From NCBI GenBank assembly GCA_963920705.1, contig OY987234.1, forward strand, positions 7,327,851 through 7,391,850: 64,000 nucleotides of DNA. Direction: 5' to 3'. The notes beneath the pieces are model-generated. The model worked only from the letters and a program-made list of their open reading frames with translations, had not been told where the DNA came from and ran no database searches. The DNA comes from Odiellus spinosus. Taxonomy: Eukaryota; Arthropoda; Arachnida; Opiliones; Phalangiidae. Positions 1-11,666 of the stretch are shown in pieces. Position numbers and translations under genes: made by a program. Each line of letters opens with the position of its first letter. Position 1 is the stretch's first letter.

Positions 1-745
1 TCTTTTACGAATTATTACCGCAAATTTTGTATCTCAACTATTTCCCTGATGTTTTCCAAAAAGTAAAAGTTTTGCCTATATTTGCCCGCTTTTTGTTAAC
101 ATTCTAATTTTCCAAGATTGTACCCAGCGATATAGGTTCCGTTATTTGCCTTTTCACTCGCCCTTTAATAAGCCTACTAGGTTGCAAGAGAGAGGGCGAG
201 GGAGAAAGGGGCTGGGGGAGAATAACTAGAAAGGTGAATAATCATCGGGTACTTCGCGTACATGCCTAAGCCTATTCTCTCTCTCTCTTTCTCTCCTATT
301 GTTGGATTAAATCGGATCAGTAAGGAAGTAAGGAGGGAGAATTGTTGTAGTTTGCTTAATTAGCCGGAGTTGATGAGCGCGTGCCCAAAGATACTTTTCA
401 AAAGTTAGTTCCGACGTCGCGACTTGATTTTCCGCGGATTATTAGCCTCGTCGCTCGAGTAATTATTCTCGGGCGCCAACAATTTAAGCGAAGACAAATT
501 GGATCGACGACGCCTGTAAAAGTGTTTCCATCGTCGCGCACCCTCGCCCGCCAAGAAGACCCCATCTAGGCTCAAAAGTGCTAACAGATTTTGTACTCGA
601 CGCCTGTAGAAGCGTTTTTCCACCCCCGCGGTCAAGCAAACTCACTCGCCGTATTATCGCTTTTAGGTTGAAATTATATTTCATATAATTTAAAATTTAA
701 TCGGCATTGAATTTTGAACAATCAACATTTGAGCTCTAGGAAATC
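1..745. other. No gene seen; imperfect short duplication
   Basis: I see no gene here. A CT-rich microsatellite lies near 277-296. An imperfect direct duplication is present: GACGCCTGTARAAGYGTTT occurs near 508 and again near 600, in otherwise diverged context, and a related GCGCCTGTAAAACTGTTTC recurs near 32295. These look like decayed repeat fragments. The small open frames overlapping this stretch on both strands show no recognisable protein. Confidence 0.6.
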
Positions 746-1189
746 TTAAAGTGAGAATGCAACCTGAAAATTAGTGATTTTGTATGGATTCCTTATCGTT
801 TAAATAGGCCTAAACCAACAGTAAAAACAAATTAAAAACAAATAATAAGCTTGAAATAAATTTAAATCTTATCATCAAAATAGGCTTAGCTGGATTCATG
901 GAGATCACCTGAACTCCCATATAAGGACTAAGGACCAATGACATTGATCGATGGCTCTTATATGGGGAATGCAGGATCTCCATGATCAATGTCATTGATC
1001 GCTAGTCCTTATACAGGGAGTTCAAGATATCTCCATGAATCCTAAGCCCATTTTGATGGTAAGTTTTAAATTTATTTTTAGTTTAATATTTGTTAGGAAT
1101 TTTTTTTTACAGTAGGATTATGCCTTATTTAAACGATAAGGAATCGATAAAAAAAAATCACTTTTTGTTAGATTGCATTCTCCCTTTAA
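746..1189. mobile_element. TTAA-flanked MITE, family a, copy 1
   Basis: A non-coding inverted-repeat element. The left end reads TTAA then AGTGAGAATGCAACC, and the right end mirrors it as GCATTCTCCCT then TTAA. The arms remain complementary for about 65 bp (both contain ATTCCTTATCGTTTAAATA), and a second inverted pair sits in the middle (GACCAATGACATTGATCG and its partner near 985-1000). TTAA duplications are known for piggyBac and Sola3 elements, so a non-autonomous member of such a group is inferred. The ends read AGGG, not the usual piggyBac CCC. No transposase frame is present. Confidence 0.8.
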
Positions 1190-4100
1190 ATTACATGTTG
1201 GTTGTAAATATTTTTAAACGTTGTTTAAACATGATTAAATATAAATTTAACCCATTTAAGTACCTTAGTACGTTATATTGAATTATAATTGAATAATTTA
1301 AAATTTATATTTAAGCAAATTTCACTTATTTTAGGGTTTATATTTATGCCCAGTATTCAATATATTGAAAGTATAATAAATGTGGCATTTAGCTAATATT
1401 TCAAATTCGGACGTACTTCGAGATATAAAGAATTATTTATCCGCGAGGCGAAAGAGTAGAACCCAAAAACGGAAAGCATTTTTGGGGATAAAAAAATAAC
1501 AACAGCGAAGCAACGCGTGAAATATTAGTTAACGATTTTTGTCGGGTGAACTTTCGACCCTTCTCGCCGCTCGCTTTTGAGAGAAAATAAAAATCGCGAC
1601 TACAGACACGAACGGGAAGGAAAAAGCGAGAAACGCCTGGGTTTCTTATCTGGCAGCAATATTTCTAGCGAAGCAACAATGACGAGATTAATTCCTTTTC
1701 TAAAATTGGGGATGCGGGAAGAAGGGAGATAGCCCCAGGAGGAGAGGAACGATTCTTGGATCCAAAATATAAAAAAAAAACTCAGCCAGTAAGATCGGAA
1801 AAAAGTGTAGAAAAATATTTGTTTTGTAACTTATCCATCACGCATGCAAAGTGACTATTATTGGCCTAAGAGTTTTCTTTTCTCGATCCTTACAAAAATA
1901 CCCCGGCCGCCATCCGATCTTTCTACTCCTCCTCCTCCTCCTCTTCTCATCCCTCCTCGATAAAAAACAGGGTTTAGATCTTGGAAGAAGGAGAAAGAAT
2001 AGCGTAAAGTTCTTATTTTTTTCTATCGGTAAAAAGGGTACCTATAGGAAACGGAAATTGATTTCGTTTCTCTCCAAAACGATAAGAAGAGAGAAGCGAG
2101 AAATCGGAGCGCGCGTGGGCAACCGGGTGGGCAGCCCGAAAGGGAATAGAGGGGGTGGGCTACGAAGAAAACGCCAACGTTTTTCTAAGAAATTACGAAC
2201 CATATACAATACTATAGGAAGAATAAAAAAGCGATGGAAATTATCCGAGAATATTTTACAGTATCAAATGAAAGAAAAAAAATCTCTTGGAACAAAATAA
2301 TACCGAAAGAAATATTCAACGTCCAATAACGAGTCACCAAAGTAAGTTTTGATACCGAGCTACTAAAACTTGCCTTTATTAAGTTAAGCTTTCCCTATGG
2401 ACTTAATTGTTTCGGCAAATATATTTTCCATTTAAAAGGCCTATATAATTCACTGGCTTTTCCATCTTGGATTTCTCGAGCATCTCTAATTATTTCCCCG
2501 AACTGAACAAATTAGTCGCTTATATCCGATTTCTCTTTCTTCCTCGCGTGTCACGTGACGATTTCCATGATTTTACCAAATCTATTTTTTTTATTTATTT
2601 TTCAGAGCCCGTTACGACGGCTAACAATCGGAAAATATTCAAAAACACTTAAGCTACACTTTTTGAGATTTTGTGGAGTTAATCGATATGGTATCCTCCC
2701 ATTCAATCGAACTCCCATTCGACCGAATCCTTATCTTTCCCATTCGAGCTAGAGGATTGACACACTTAACTTCGCTGTACACCCGAGTTAAATGAGTTCA
2801 GACTCTTGTGAACTCTCTGGATGAGATTTGGTGGTGCAAAAAATTGGTCAACTTTGTACAACCGAGTTCTCAAGTGTCTTCCCTCGCGTTCCTAATCGTC
2901 CGAAACCTTTTTATAAATATAGCCAAATGGTGGTATTCGGTTCAATTGGATTCGCATGAATAGGATTATGTTGCCCGGCCTAGTCGTTCCAATGAGACAA
3001 GTTTTCCGCATGAAGACGACTAAGGAGCGATCGGCAACAATGCTGACTCCACGAATATAATACCCTACACCACCCTATTTTGAAAGGTGTCGCTAAAAGC
3101 TATGCATACATACAGCATATGGTAGTTTAGTAGCGAGATAGGCTATAGGGAGCATTCGAGGCTCTGCTATCAGGTTCCGTTTCCCGAAGTATATTTATGG
3201 GCGTTAATGTTGCCCAAAGAATTATGTTCTCCAAAACGGATATTATATATATAAGCCCTATAATGTATCTACGCCTTCGCTACGTGTCAGCGCTACTAGT
3301 TCACCCAACCCCCGTCCCAAACACACTCATTCTCCTCCGATTAAACCAACCCATAACACATTCTCGCGATACTACTAGCAGTTTGTTCTTGGATATGAAA
3401 CACACTGACTCGTTGGGTATCTCACATCCGTGCAGCGAGAAACAAAATCACGAATTGACCGTCTACGCGTATATACTACATACATCAAGAACCCGTAGGT
3501 GAGAGAGAGAACGTTTAAGGCCGGGCTATGCGAAGGGGCCACGGTGATAGAATATTCAGAATGGAAAAATGACCAAGGCCTAACATGGCCTTCCAGGTCC
3601 AATAGAGTGAAGGAAAGGATATGGGTTGAAAATATGTTCAAACCGCGGAATACGGGTGTTATAAACTAGAGTTATATATCTTAATGTAAATTTTGATGTC
3701 TAAATAACTTTGCCACATCAATGCAAAGTCAAATGCTCAAGCACATCGTGAAAAACATTGCATTTTTCACGAGCGCAGGAACTAAACAGCGTTTGAAAGA
3801 GAAATTCCGCATTTAAAATAAAATAATTTCAATTGTAAATATCGCTAAATTACTATGAGACGGTAAATTACCGCGTAACTTACTAATTTTAAAAATTACG
3901 GTAATTTTATAAGGATTTTTAGACCTTTTCTTAAAAAGTAAGGTGGGATACCTGAAGATCTTTTATCTTCGAAAGGAGTATAACATAGACTGTGGTATGT
4001 TCAGCTATACGGTACTCTCCGTACCCGAAACGTTCTCGAGCGCTTCTACGGGTTCTTGTTAGAAACCTGTTATTATGAGACACATTCTTATAGGCAGCGT

Positions 4101-4637
4101 TATAATACAAATATATTCCGATTGACCACGCGCGTATCGAATTTTTCAAAAAAAAGTAAAAGAATGCGTCTGGAAAATCTTAGGCAAAACGAATAAAAAT
4201 GAAAAGGTTTATGTACTATTCGTAGAATATATTAGGATCGCGTTCTTTCACGTCGCTTTATGGTTTGGAAAACAGAATGTACATATACAGACGCGCGCCT
4301 TATGATCCGCGAACTCCGGTGAAAAAGAGAGAGCGTTTAGCAACACGTATCGGGGATACCGTCTAGATATAGAAGATAAATTAAAGGCTAATCTACCGGA
4401 CGCTTCGGTACGCTTCGCGGAACGCGACCAAAGAGAGCTAGATTTATAAATTTATAGTCGAATACTTGACTAAAACTGACGTACCCATTTTCTAGAGAAA
4501 TCTAGACAATTTAGATAGACTATTATATCTTCATATCAGAATCACTTGGATGCCCAAATTTATGGCGAGAAATACACGTTCAGAAACGTCTACCAAAGCG
4601 TCTGGTATAAATTGCTGAACTTGTATTTTTTGAATAT
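1190..4637. other. No gene seen
   Basis: I find no supportable gene, RNA gene or complete mobile element. A CTC-rich low-complexity patch at about 1920-1952 gives a leucine run in a 149-codon open frame (1851-2300). That frame is lysine/arginine-rich with no family resemblance, and I do not accept it as a gene. The rest is AT-rich single-copy-looking DNA. Confidence 0.55.
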
Positions 4638-4721
4638 TTCGAATATTTGTTTAAACATTTCGAATGTTTGTTTAAATATTTAGAATATTTGTTTAATTAT
4701 TTCGAATATTTGCTTATATAT
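4638..4721. repeat. 21-bp tandem repeat, four copies
   Basis: Four head-to-tail units with the pattern TTCGAATATTTGTTTAAACAT, each 21 bp, with one to five changes between units. It is AT-rich and non-coding. Confidence 0.85.
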
Positions 4722-4808
4722 TACGAATAATGGTAGTTTTATTTTCGTCTTCACACTCCCTTTAAACACGTCCACCAGGAGAGGATCGCGCGGGAAATCG
4801 CTAGACTT

Positions 4809-5003
4809 GAGCTTCGATCACACTAGAGATTTTCAACACCGATTTCAAACCGTTCTTAGTCTTCCAATCAACTTTAAAAGATAATAATTCTAAATTTCAA
4901 CCAACCAGCCAAGTATCTTTATTGTTGGCCACAAAATTTTACAATTTGACCTTTCCAAAAGGGTTAAAAATGGTTTCGAATATTTCGTGCGAACGCGGCT
5001 CTA
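4809..5003. mobile_element. MITE-like element with CACACTAG / GAACGCGGCT ends
   Basis: The left end GAGCTTCGATCACACTAG and the right end TCGTGCGAACGCGGCTC are imperfect inverted repeats of the same terminal type as the better copies at 5641, 17632 and 39057. The interior differs from those copies but resembles a fragment ending at about 7742. It is non-coding and probably a diverged relative. Confidence 0.5.
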
Positions 5004-5250
5004 TATTCGCGTCCACTTAAGGAAGATGAATCGAGATAAAAGCCGTATAAACATTTCGGGTTGGAAATGGATGTATAGCAACTACAGTATATCACCTTCT
5101 ATAACTTCATTCCATTATAATTAGTGGATAAACTAATATAAAGGCGGGGGGCAATTAGGTTTCGCGTGGATCACAGCTCGAGCTTATAGAGGGTGCGAGC
5201 TGGTTCCCTGTATCTCTCGGTGTCAGTTTCCACTATGTACAAACCTATAC

Positions 5251-5459
5251 AGAGTGGTTCAGATCAAAAAACTCAATAGCTTCTTTGGAAGGATAAAATT
5301 AACATTGAGCACGCGTTAATCTCCATTTAATTTTTCCAGAACTCTCGCACTCGAGATTGAAGAAAGTGAATTTGATTAACAGGCGCCAGACGCATGTATT
5401 CAATGTTAATTTTATCCTTCCATAGAAGCTATTTTTTGTTTTTTGATCTGAACCACCAT
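5251..5459. mobile_element. Foldback MITE, GTGGTTCAGATC ends
   Basis: The arms begin GTGGTTCAGATCAAAAAA and close with the complementary GATCTGAACCAC. They include matching stretches around CAATAGCTTCTTTGGAAGG on the left and CCTTCCATAGAAGCTATT on the right, about 60 bp per arm. It is non-coding. A partial second copy lies at 5516-5620, where GGTGGTTTAGAT is followed by the same CTCAATAGCTTC. Confidence 0.75.
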
Positions 5460-5515
5460 CTATAGTTGTCAGCTTAACATTATCCGACCCACGTTACAGT
5501 CAATAATATACATGC

Positions 5516-5620
5516 AGGGTGGTTTAGATAAAAAAAATCTCAATAGCTTCAATGAAGGGATAAAACTTAGCATGCAGTTTTATCCCTTCATTACTGCGCA
5601 TGCAGTTTTATCCCTTCATT
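5516..5620. repeat. Partial copy of the GTGGTTCAGATC foldback
   Basis: GGTGGTTTAGATAAAAAAA followed by CTCAATAGCTTCAATGAAG matches the left arm of the neighbouring foldback. It then runs into a short duplicated GCATGCAGTTTTATCCCTTC. It appears to be a rearranged remnant. Confidence 0.6.
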
Positions 5621-5640
5621 TCTGTCTATACAATTATATA

Positions 5641-5942
5641 GCTACGGTTATAGCTAGCATTTCTAAATCGATTTGAAACGGTAAAATCAAACCGATATTA
5701 AAATCACCAGGAATCGTTTTAAGCGTCACGTGTTCACGCATTATCTTTATAAATATATTAATTGTAGCTTCTTCTATCGGTTGTTGAAACCGAATCAGAA
5801 TGAAACACTGGTTCCCGAAGCAGTTTCGAGAAATCGAATCAAATTTTTTAGATAAAAGACGGTTTCCCTTTCACACGACTAAAGCGAAACGTTTTGAAAC
5901 GATTTAAATCCATTCCAAGGCCTAGTATGAACGCGGCTTTAA
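5641..5942. mobile_element. GTTCATACTAG-type MITE, family c, plus orientation
   Basis: About 300 bp, running from GCTACGGTTATAGCTAGC to CCTAGTATGAACGCGGC. Landmarks shared with the other copies are CGTTCACGCATTATCTTTA-like, TGGTTCCCGAAGCAGTTT and GCGAAACGTTTTGAAACG. The two ends are imperfect inverted repeats of about 20 bp. It is non-coding and the copy looks full length. Other copies are at 17632, 37616 (interrupted), 39057, 39358 and 39655 (half). Confidence 0.8.
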
Positions 5943-7852
5943 AGTGGGCCTGAAGGGGGACGATATATAAGACATCAGAGATTCGGTTTTCCACGAGTTA
6001 TAATCATGGCCATCTTAGCAGGCCGCTAATCCTCCCGGCTAAACATTTTAACGTCGCGTTCCTCTTCTCGGGGTTCCTTATAACTAGAAAACGAATGTCA
6101 ACTCTATGGTATGGTTGCCTGCCCGCTTGAGGGTCGGATTTTCGTCGAGTTTCTCTATAATCCTAATTAGTATACCTTACGCGACATAATTAGGGCGCTC
6201 GCTTGGAATCTCTAGCCGCGTCCGGAATTTATCAAAACTACAAATTGAAACTCTATAGAAATATATGAGTTTCAAAATTACATCTTGATCTGGAAGAATA
6301 AAAAAATGACCATTCATTTCGAATGACTATTGATTATATTTGTAGTTTTGTCATACTATTTAAACGCCATATTCAAAATTTTATACTTCTGGGTTGACGC
6401 GTTCTTAAGAAACTTAAAAATGAAAAGGACAATAGGTAATGGTTTTGCGATATATGACGTAGTTTATTTCAGGAACGTAATTAACGAAAATTATCGTACG
6501 AGAGGTATAGGACTTTCGAGAGTAAGTACTTTAACGAAAAACAACGCGCGAAAGCTACCTTATCACTGGTAACATAACGTGCTATAATCAACTGTAGCCT
6601 CTACAATAGCCAGACGACCATAGTTCCTATGACGTAGTATTATCGGGAATTTTTAAAAATTTCGAAAATGGCGATTATAAAATCAGTATTTTTACTATCA
6701 CGGAAATATTTTCTGCTGCATATGTATATATATTTTGAATCGTTTTTTTACGATCTTTCCGAAAATTCTACCTAATTTACAGTTGGAGCTCATGAAAAAT
6801 CCATGACAGTCTCACTTTAATAATCGACAGTTCGTGACCTAGATATATAAACAAGGATTTTGAAAAACCTTATTATCCATGAATTTGGACGAATAAGGTT
6901 GTAACAACTTATGATCAAGTATTCGTACGTATCGTAAATTTCTCTGTCAATGTTTTAAGAATTTTATTAATATTTCATTGTTTTTTTAGCAACATTCAAA
7001 TTCCCCGATAGTTCATTAGGTATGCGAGGTTTGCACTAACCCTATGCTATAAAAAAATATCAGAAAAGGAGCTATAGGGCTATACGTATACAGGCCAGGT
7101 TATTTTCTTAGTTGGAATAAAAACCGAGTCCTAACAATGGAGAGTGACTAAAGAATAGAAGGACGTTGAGGGCCGCGAGGAATAATTACTCTTAATTATG
7201 GAAATACGAGACAATCCCTGGTGGCGCGGCATGCACCCAGCAGCGAGATCGAGACACGCCACGCTGAAGATCTGACAGACCAAAGAAAATCTAGAAAACC
7301 CTTCATTCACCCCGTGATGTAGCTTGGGAAAATTATTCTTATCCATCTACCGCGTCATTGCAACGTCTAAATGAAGAATCCTCCCTCAAAAGGAATCAAA
7401 ATTTTCCTAGAGAACTCAGGTTTCCCCGGAACAATTAAGTCCCATCCCAGTTTTTAAAAGAGAACGCTTTTCGGAGGATGAAAAACCCATCTAAAAAGAT
7501 AATTCATTACGCACTAATACCTAAAAATAAAACATAGTTTACATTGAGAAAATATTTTTGTAACCGCGGAGCGATACAAGGGGAAGTTAATCTTCGTTAA
7601 TCTTTAATTAGGTTTTAATCTTAAAGCCACTAATTATATATTTTGACAAAATATCTTTACTGATGACCCTAACATTTTACAGTCTGGCGTTTTCAAAATG
7701 GTTAAAAACCGTTTCAAAGTCTCTAATGTGAACGAGGCTAAAGTGTCTCAATTGCAAATTCATTTCTCCCAGGTTAAGCCCATGAGTTTTCAATCGTCGT
7801 TTTTCTAGCTTTTGCTTTCGCTTTTTCAAGAGAAGCTTGTATCAAGTCCATT
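5943..7852. other. No gene seen
   Basis: No gene recognised. The end of a GAACGAGGCT-type repeat fragment is visible at about 7640-7742, homologous to the interior of the element at 4809. The remainder shows nothing I can name. Confidence 0.5.
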
Positions 7853-8283
7853 AAAGCCTCGTTCATACATAGGCCTAAATGCGCTTCGATTTCTATAACT
7901 GGTTATCAAACCAACGTGAGAAATCAGTTCGTGTTGGTTCGGGAAGCAGCTTGGCCAAGTCGCTTCGGTTCAATCCGCTTTGAAAATAACGAGGCAGGGA
8001 GACAAATTTGCCGATAAATCTTAAAATAACGCGATTAAAATTATACTTTCTGTCAAAAATTATTAACCAACGAGTTACAAACACGATTTACTAATTAGTT
8101 TGAAATAACTATTTAAAAATTTTAAATTCTGGGCATTTTTTAAAACGACGCTAAGCCTTGGCTTAGGTCGAACCGGGGCGAACGGCCGCGAACCGTCTTG
8201 TCAACGTGTGAACCAGGGAAAACGGAAAACGCTTCGAACTGGTTTTGGAACCGATTTTGCCTTCAAGTGTGAACGAGGCTTTA
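7853..8283. mobile_element. MITE-like element with AAAGCCTCGTTCA ends
   Basis: The left end AAAGCCTCGTTCATAC and the right end GTGTGAACGAGGCTTTA are inverted repeats, with one change in 16 near the tips. Short tracts around the ends (CGCTTCGA, AACCGATTTTG) recall the GTTCATACTAG family, so it is probably a distant relative. It is non-coding. Confidence 0.65.
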
Positions 8284-9187
8284 GATATCTGTTTCTCTGT
8301 CACTTGAAGCCTATTAACGTTTGACTTAAGCTTCACCTTTGTTTTAACGCAAAAGCTCGATTGTTGGCCCAAGAATTTTGATTGAATACGTGGCTTTACA
8401 AAGTGTCTCAATTCCAACTTCCAACACGTTTCTCACTCGATTTAAGAGGAGTAAAATTTTTAAGATACAATTCGGATCGGTTCAATTTGGTTTATTATTA
8501 TTATTTATGGGTTCATCAGTCACGTGACGTTTGATTTTAGAGTTAAAGATATAATCTCATCACGTTGTTTTTTAACTCAGTAAAAAGTTAGGTCAGAAAG
8601 TATGATGGAAGATAATACTGTTAAAAGAGTCTGGCCCCAAATTTCGCCAGAGAATTAATTGTTGAGAAAACTATAGAAATATGAAGCGAGAAAAGGGGAA
8701 AATTAATCGAGTCAAAGACTACGCGAGCGCGAGTATATATTAAAATCAGTTAATAATTTAACAATCAGTATTAGCTAAGTGTACGAAGTTATACAATATA
8801 CTGCTGCGCCCAGATTCGCTAACTCTAGCGCGGATACGTTTTCTTAATTGTAAGATAATGGGGAATACGGATTAGCGCTTGTTGCAAACAGAGAATGAAG
8901 TAGCCTAGCGTCTTTCTCGGGCGGGTGATTATATAATTAATCAAAAGTAGCCAAGCGAGACTTCCACCGGAAGCGTCCTCGACGTTAAAACTACGTCCGT
9001 AGGTGACGTCATCTCTCGTTTCCTCTAATCCCGGGTTTGGCCCCAAAATTAATTCTATATAGTCCAGCTTTTCTTAGTCAAGTTTGCTATAAAATATAGA
9101 ATTCGCGAGTATTAAGGGAAATATAGAGTGAAGATTGAAACAGTCTGATTATATTCCTGTATGTTATACAGAAGAGGATGGTGCATC
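8284..9187. other. No gene seen
   Basis: No gene, RNA gene or full repeat recognised. It is AT-rich with no long open frame. Confidence 0.5.
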
Positions 9188-9666
9188 TTAAATGGAAACT
9201 TGGAGCTAAAAATGGAACAGCTTTTGAATTTATTTTTGGAATCACCATGCCAAAAACAAATATTTGAAAATTTTCAAACAATTAATACTTATTAGGCACG
9301 TTTTTGGAGTTTAAATTAATTTCTAAAGCTTGGTTAAATTTTAATAAAAGTAAATATAAATTCGGGCCAATCATGTTATTTCAGCCTTCAACAGAGCTTT
9401 TAATGTCCTAACATTCAAAAAATAGACCGGCGTTTGAAGTCCAAGGCCGACCTATTCCCTTGGATATTAAAAGCACTATTGAAATAATATTAGCCCGTAT
9501 TTATATTTAATTTTATAGAAACTTTACCAAACTTTAGAAATTAATTGAAACACCAAAAACGTGTCTAAAAATTGCTTTGGAAATTCTCGAATACGTTTGT
9601 TGACACGGTGATTCCGAAAATAAATTCAAATGCTGATTACATTTTTAGATCCAAGTTTCCCTTTAA
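9188..9666. mobile_element. TTAA-flanked palindromic MITE, family b, copy I
   Basis: Nearly the whole element folds back on itself. The left side begins TTAA then ATGGAAACTTGGAGC, and the right side closes CCAAGTTTCCCT then TTAA. Matching pairs continue inward (TTGAATTTATTTTTGGAATC against its complement; CTAACATTC... against the TTAAAAGC arm), so the arms are roughly 200 bp and about 85 percent matched by eye. It is non-coding. It shares TTAA flanks and AGG tips with family a but has a different interior. Confidence 0.8.
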
Positions 9667-9881
9667 CCATTATATAGGTTCGAATATGGGTTGCTCGGAA
9701 CTTTGCACCAATTGTTAGGTTGAGAGACGATCTACTCGGAGAACGCGTAGCTCCCTTTAACGACGCTTTGATAACGTCAGGACGCATAAGGTTCGGGTGT
9801 TATAAATTTATATCAGTTCCACGTACCGAGTGTATTAAACGTACTTAGCTGGAGCAGTGTATCGGTGTACTAAATTTGACA

Positions 9882-10513
9882 TTAAAGGGAGAATGCAACG
9901 ATCCGACAACAAGTAATTTTCAATCGATTCCTTTATCGTTTAAATAGGCTTAATTCGTCAAGAAAAAAAATACAAACAAATATTGAGCTCGAAATCAATT
10001 GTTCAACGAACTCGAAAAGTACGCTTAACTGGGAAGGATGTATGTTGAGTTTGATATCTCGCCGTATAAACGAGTTTTCGGCCAATCACGAGAGATACGA
10101 AACTCTCCACGGATCCCATCTTCCGGAGTTAAAAATTGTTTTGAGGTTTAGTATTATGATTAAACCAGCAAATTGTCCTGCTATTTTAAAGGTAAGGAAT
10201 GTTTGTCGGGTTAGATTTATAGACTATTAACATTGGATACGTATCTTAACAGATAAATATGAATAATCAAAACCTGGCTAGTTTCATAAGCGTCCTCTAA
10301 CGGCCCAAAAAAATACGGCCAAAGGTATTAACTAACAACACCATACCATAGTGGCTGCTATTGATAGAGAATGAGCAGACACACGAAGGTTTTGTTAGTT
10401 GCTAATTTTGCCTGCGTTGTTTGGGCCGTTAGAGGACGCTTATGAAGCTGGTCAGGTTTTGTTATATTTATGTTTATCTATTAATTGCCCTATAGCTTGC
10501 ATTTTCCCTTTAA
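9882..10513. mobile_element. TTAA-flanked MITE, family a, copy 4 (with inner palindrome)
   Basis: The left end is TTAA then AGGGAGAATGCAACG and the right end is GCATTTTCCCT then TTAA. The subterminal ATTCCTTTATCGTTTAAATA matches the other copies. The interior differs from copies 1-3: it carries a separate inverted repeat at about 10250-10480, so this copy has either captured or been invaded by another element. Confidence 0.8.
10268..10459. mobile_element. Inner inverted repeat, TAAGCGTCCTCTAACGGCCC arms
   Basis: TTCATAAGCGTCCTCTAACG on the left is perfectly complementary to the right arm ending at about 10445, and a weaker match extends outward through AAAACCTG on both sides. The loop is about 120 bp. 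A fragment of one arm (TATAAGCGTCCTCTAAAGG) recurs at about 53598, showing it is a dispersed repeat. Confidence 0.7.
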
Positions 10514-11241
10514 GTTGGTGTATATGATACGGATGTAGTTCTCTAGCGTGGCCGAAAGCTGGAATATCTCGCGCGCGCGTCTTGGACTGCGGAGATAGAA
10601 GGCGTCTATATAAGAGGAACTATATACGCAACGAGCTTCAGGCTTTCGCTCTCAATTAATAAGTATATCGAGCTTGCTGCGTGGGCCTCACGCACTCCGA
10701 CATCGCTAATTATTAGGCCTACCGATCTGACGAGACGATATAGCGATTTCCTCTCGCCTCACATCGACATCAATCTCGATCCCGTTCGCCTCTCGATTTA
10801 GGTACAATATTAATGCTATCAAATTAATAAATACTCGCCACTAACTATTTATATCGTTCGTATAGCAGTTTTTTTCAATTTTAGTCAAGTGTAGTCGAGG
10901 GTTTACTCGTACTTGGCCGTAAAATCCGTAACAGATTATTATTAGCAGACTTCGTTAATGGCTGTAATAGTATGCGGTTACGTAATCATTTTAGTACAGT
11001 CAAAGCTAGGGGGAGCGATCATCCCCTCGATTATGGTCGTTTAGCGCCAATCAGCAAGTTGGTTAAAAACAATGGGTCATCGCTCATCCATTTTCGCTCA
11101 CTCATTTAGATTGAACGAGGTTTAGAAAATCAGTGTTATCCAAATTTATTAAGCGTAAACTGTAAAGACTACGTAATAGGGCGTAATAAAAGTACAAATA
11201 GCTATCCGTTTCGCAGATGCCAAAAAACGTAGTCGAGAGTT
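10514..11241. other. No gene seen
   Basis: No gene recognised. Nothing beyond short AT-rich tracts is visible. Confidence 0.5.
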
Positions 11242-11666
11242 TTTCCTAGTTTTTAGACACGTTTTAGATGTTTAAAATAATTTCTGAAAATTGGTAGAAT
11301 TTGAAAAAAAAAAAAAAAAAAGGAAATATAAATTCTGGCCAATCATATTATTTCAGCCTTCAACAATGCTTGTAATGTCCTAACATTAAATGAATAGGCT
11401 GGCGTTTGATGCCTAAGAACTTTTCTATCAAACGCCACCCTACTCTCTTGTTAGAACATTACAAGCACTGTTGAAGGCTGAAATAATATGATTGGGCAGA
11501 ATTTATATTTACTGTTATTGAAATTTTCCCAAACTTTAGAAATTAATTTAAACACCAAAAACGTGTCTAAAAATTCAGAAAAAATTCTCGAATACGTTTC
11601 TTGGCATGGTGATTCCGAAAATAAATTCAAATGCTGTTCCATTTTTAGCTTCAAGTTTCCATTTAA
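11242..11666. mobile_element. Palindromic MITE, family b, copy II (left end degraded)
   Basis: Homologous to the 9188 element: GGCCAATCATATTATTTCAG and its complement face each other across a centre at about 11420, and the right end is CAAGTTTCCAT then TTAA. The left terminal arm is missing or scrambled, and an 18-A run at about 11307 interrupts it. It is non-coding. Confidence 0.75.

Noticed and set aside
1851-2300. 149-codon open frame on the plus strand
   Set aside because: It is driven by a CTC repeat giving a leucine run and by lysine/arginine-rich low complexity; no family pattern, splice context or conserved motif is visible.
3197-3641. Overlapping open frames of 101 and 88 codons on opposite strands
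   Set aside because: Neither resembles a protein family, and both are within the length expected by chance in a 64-kb window.
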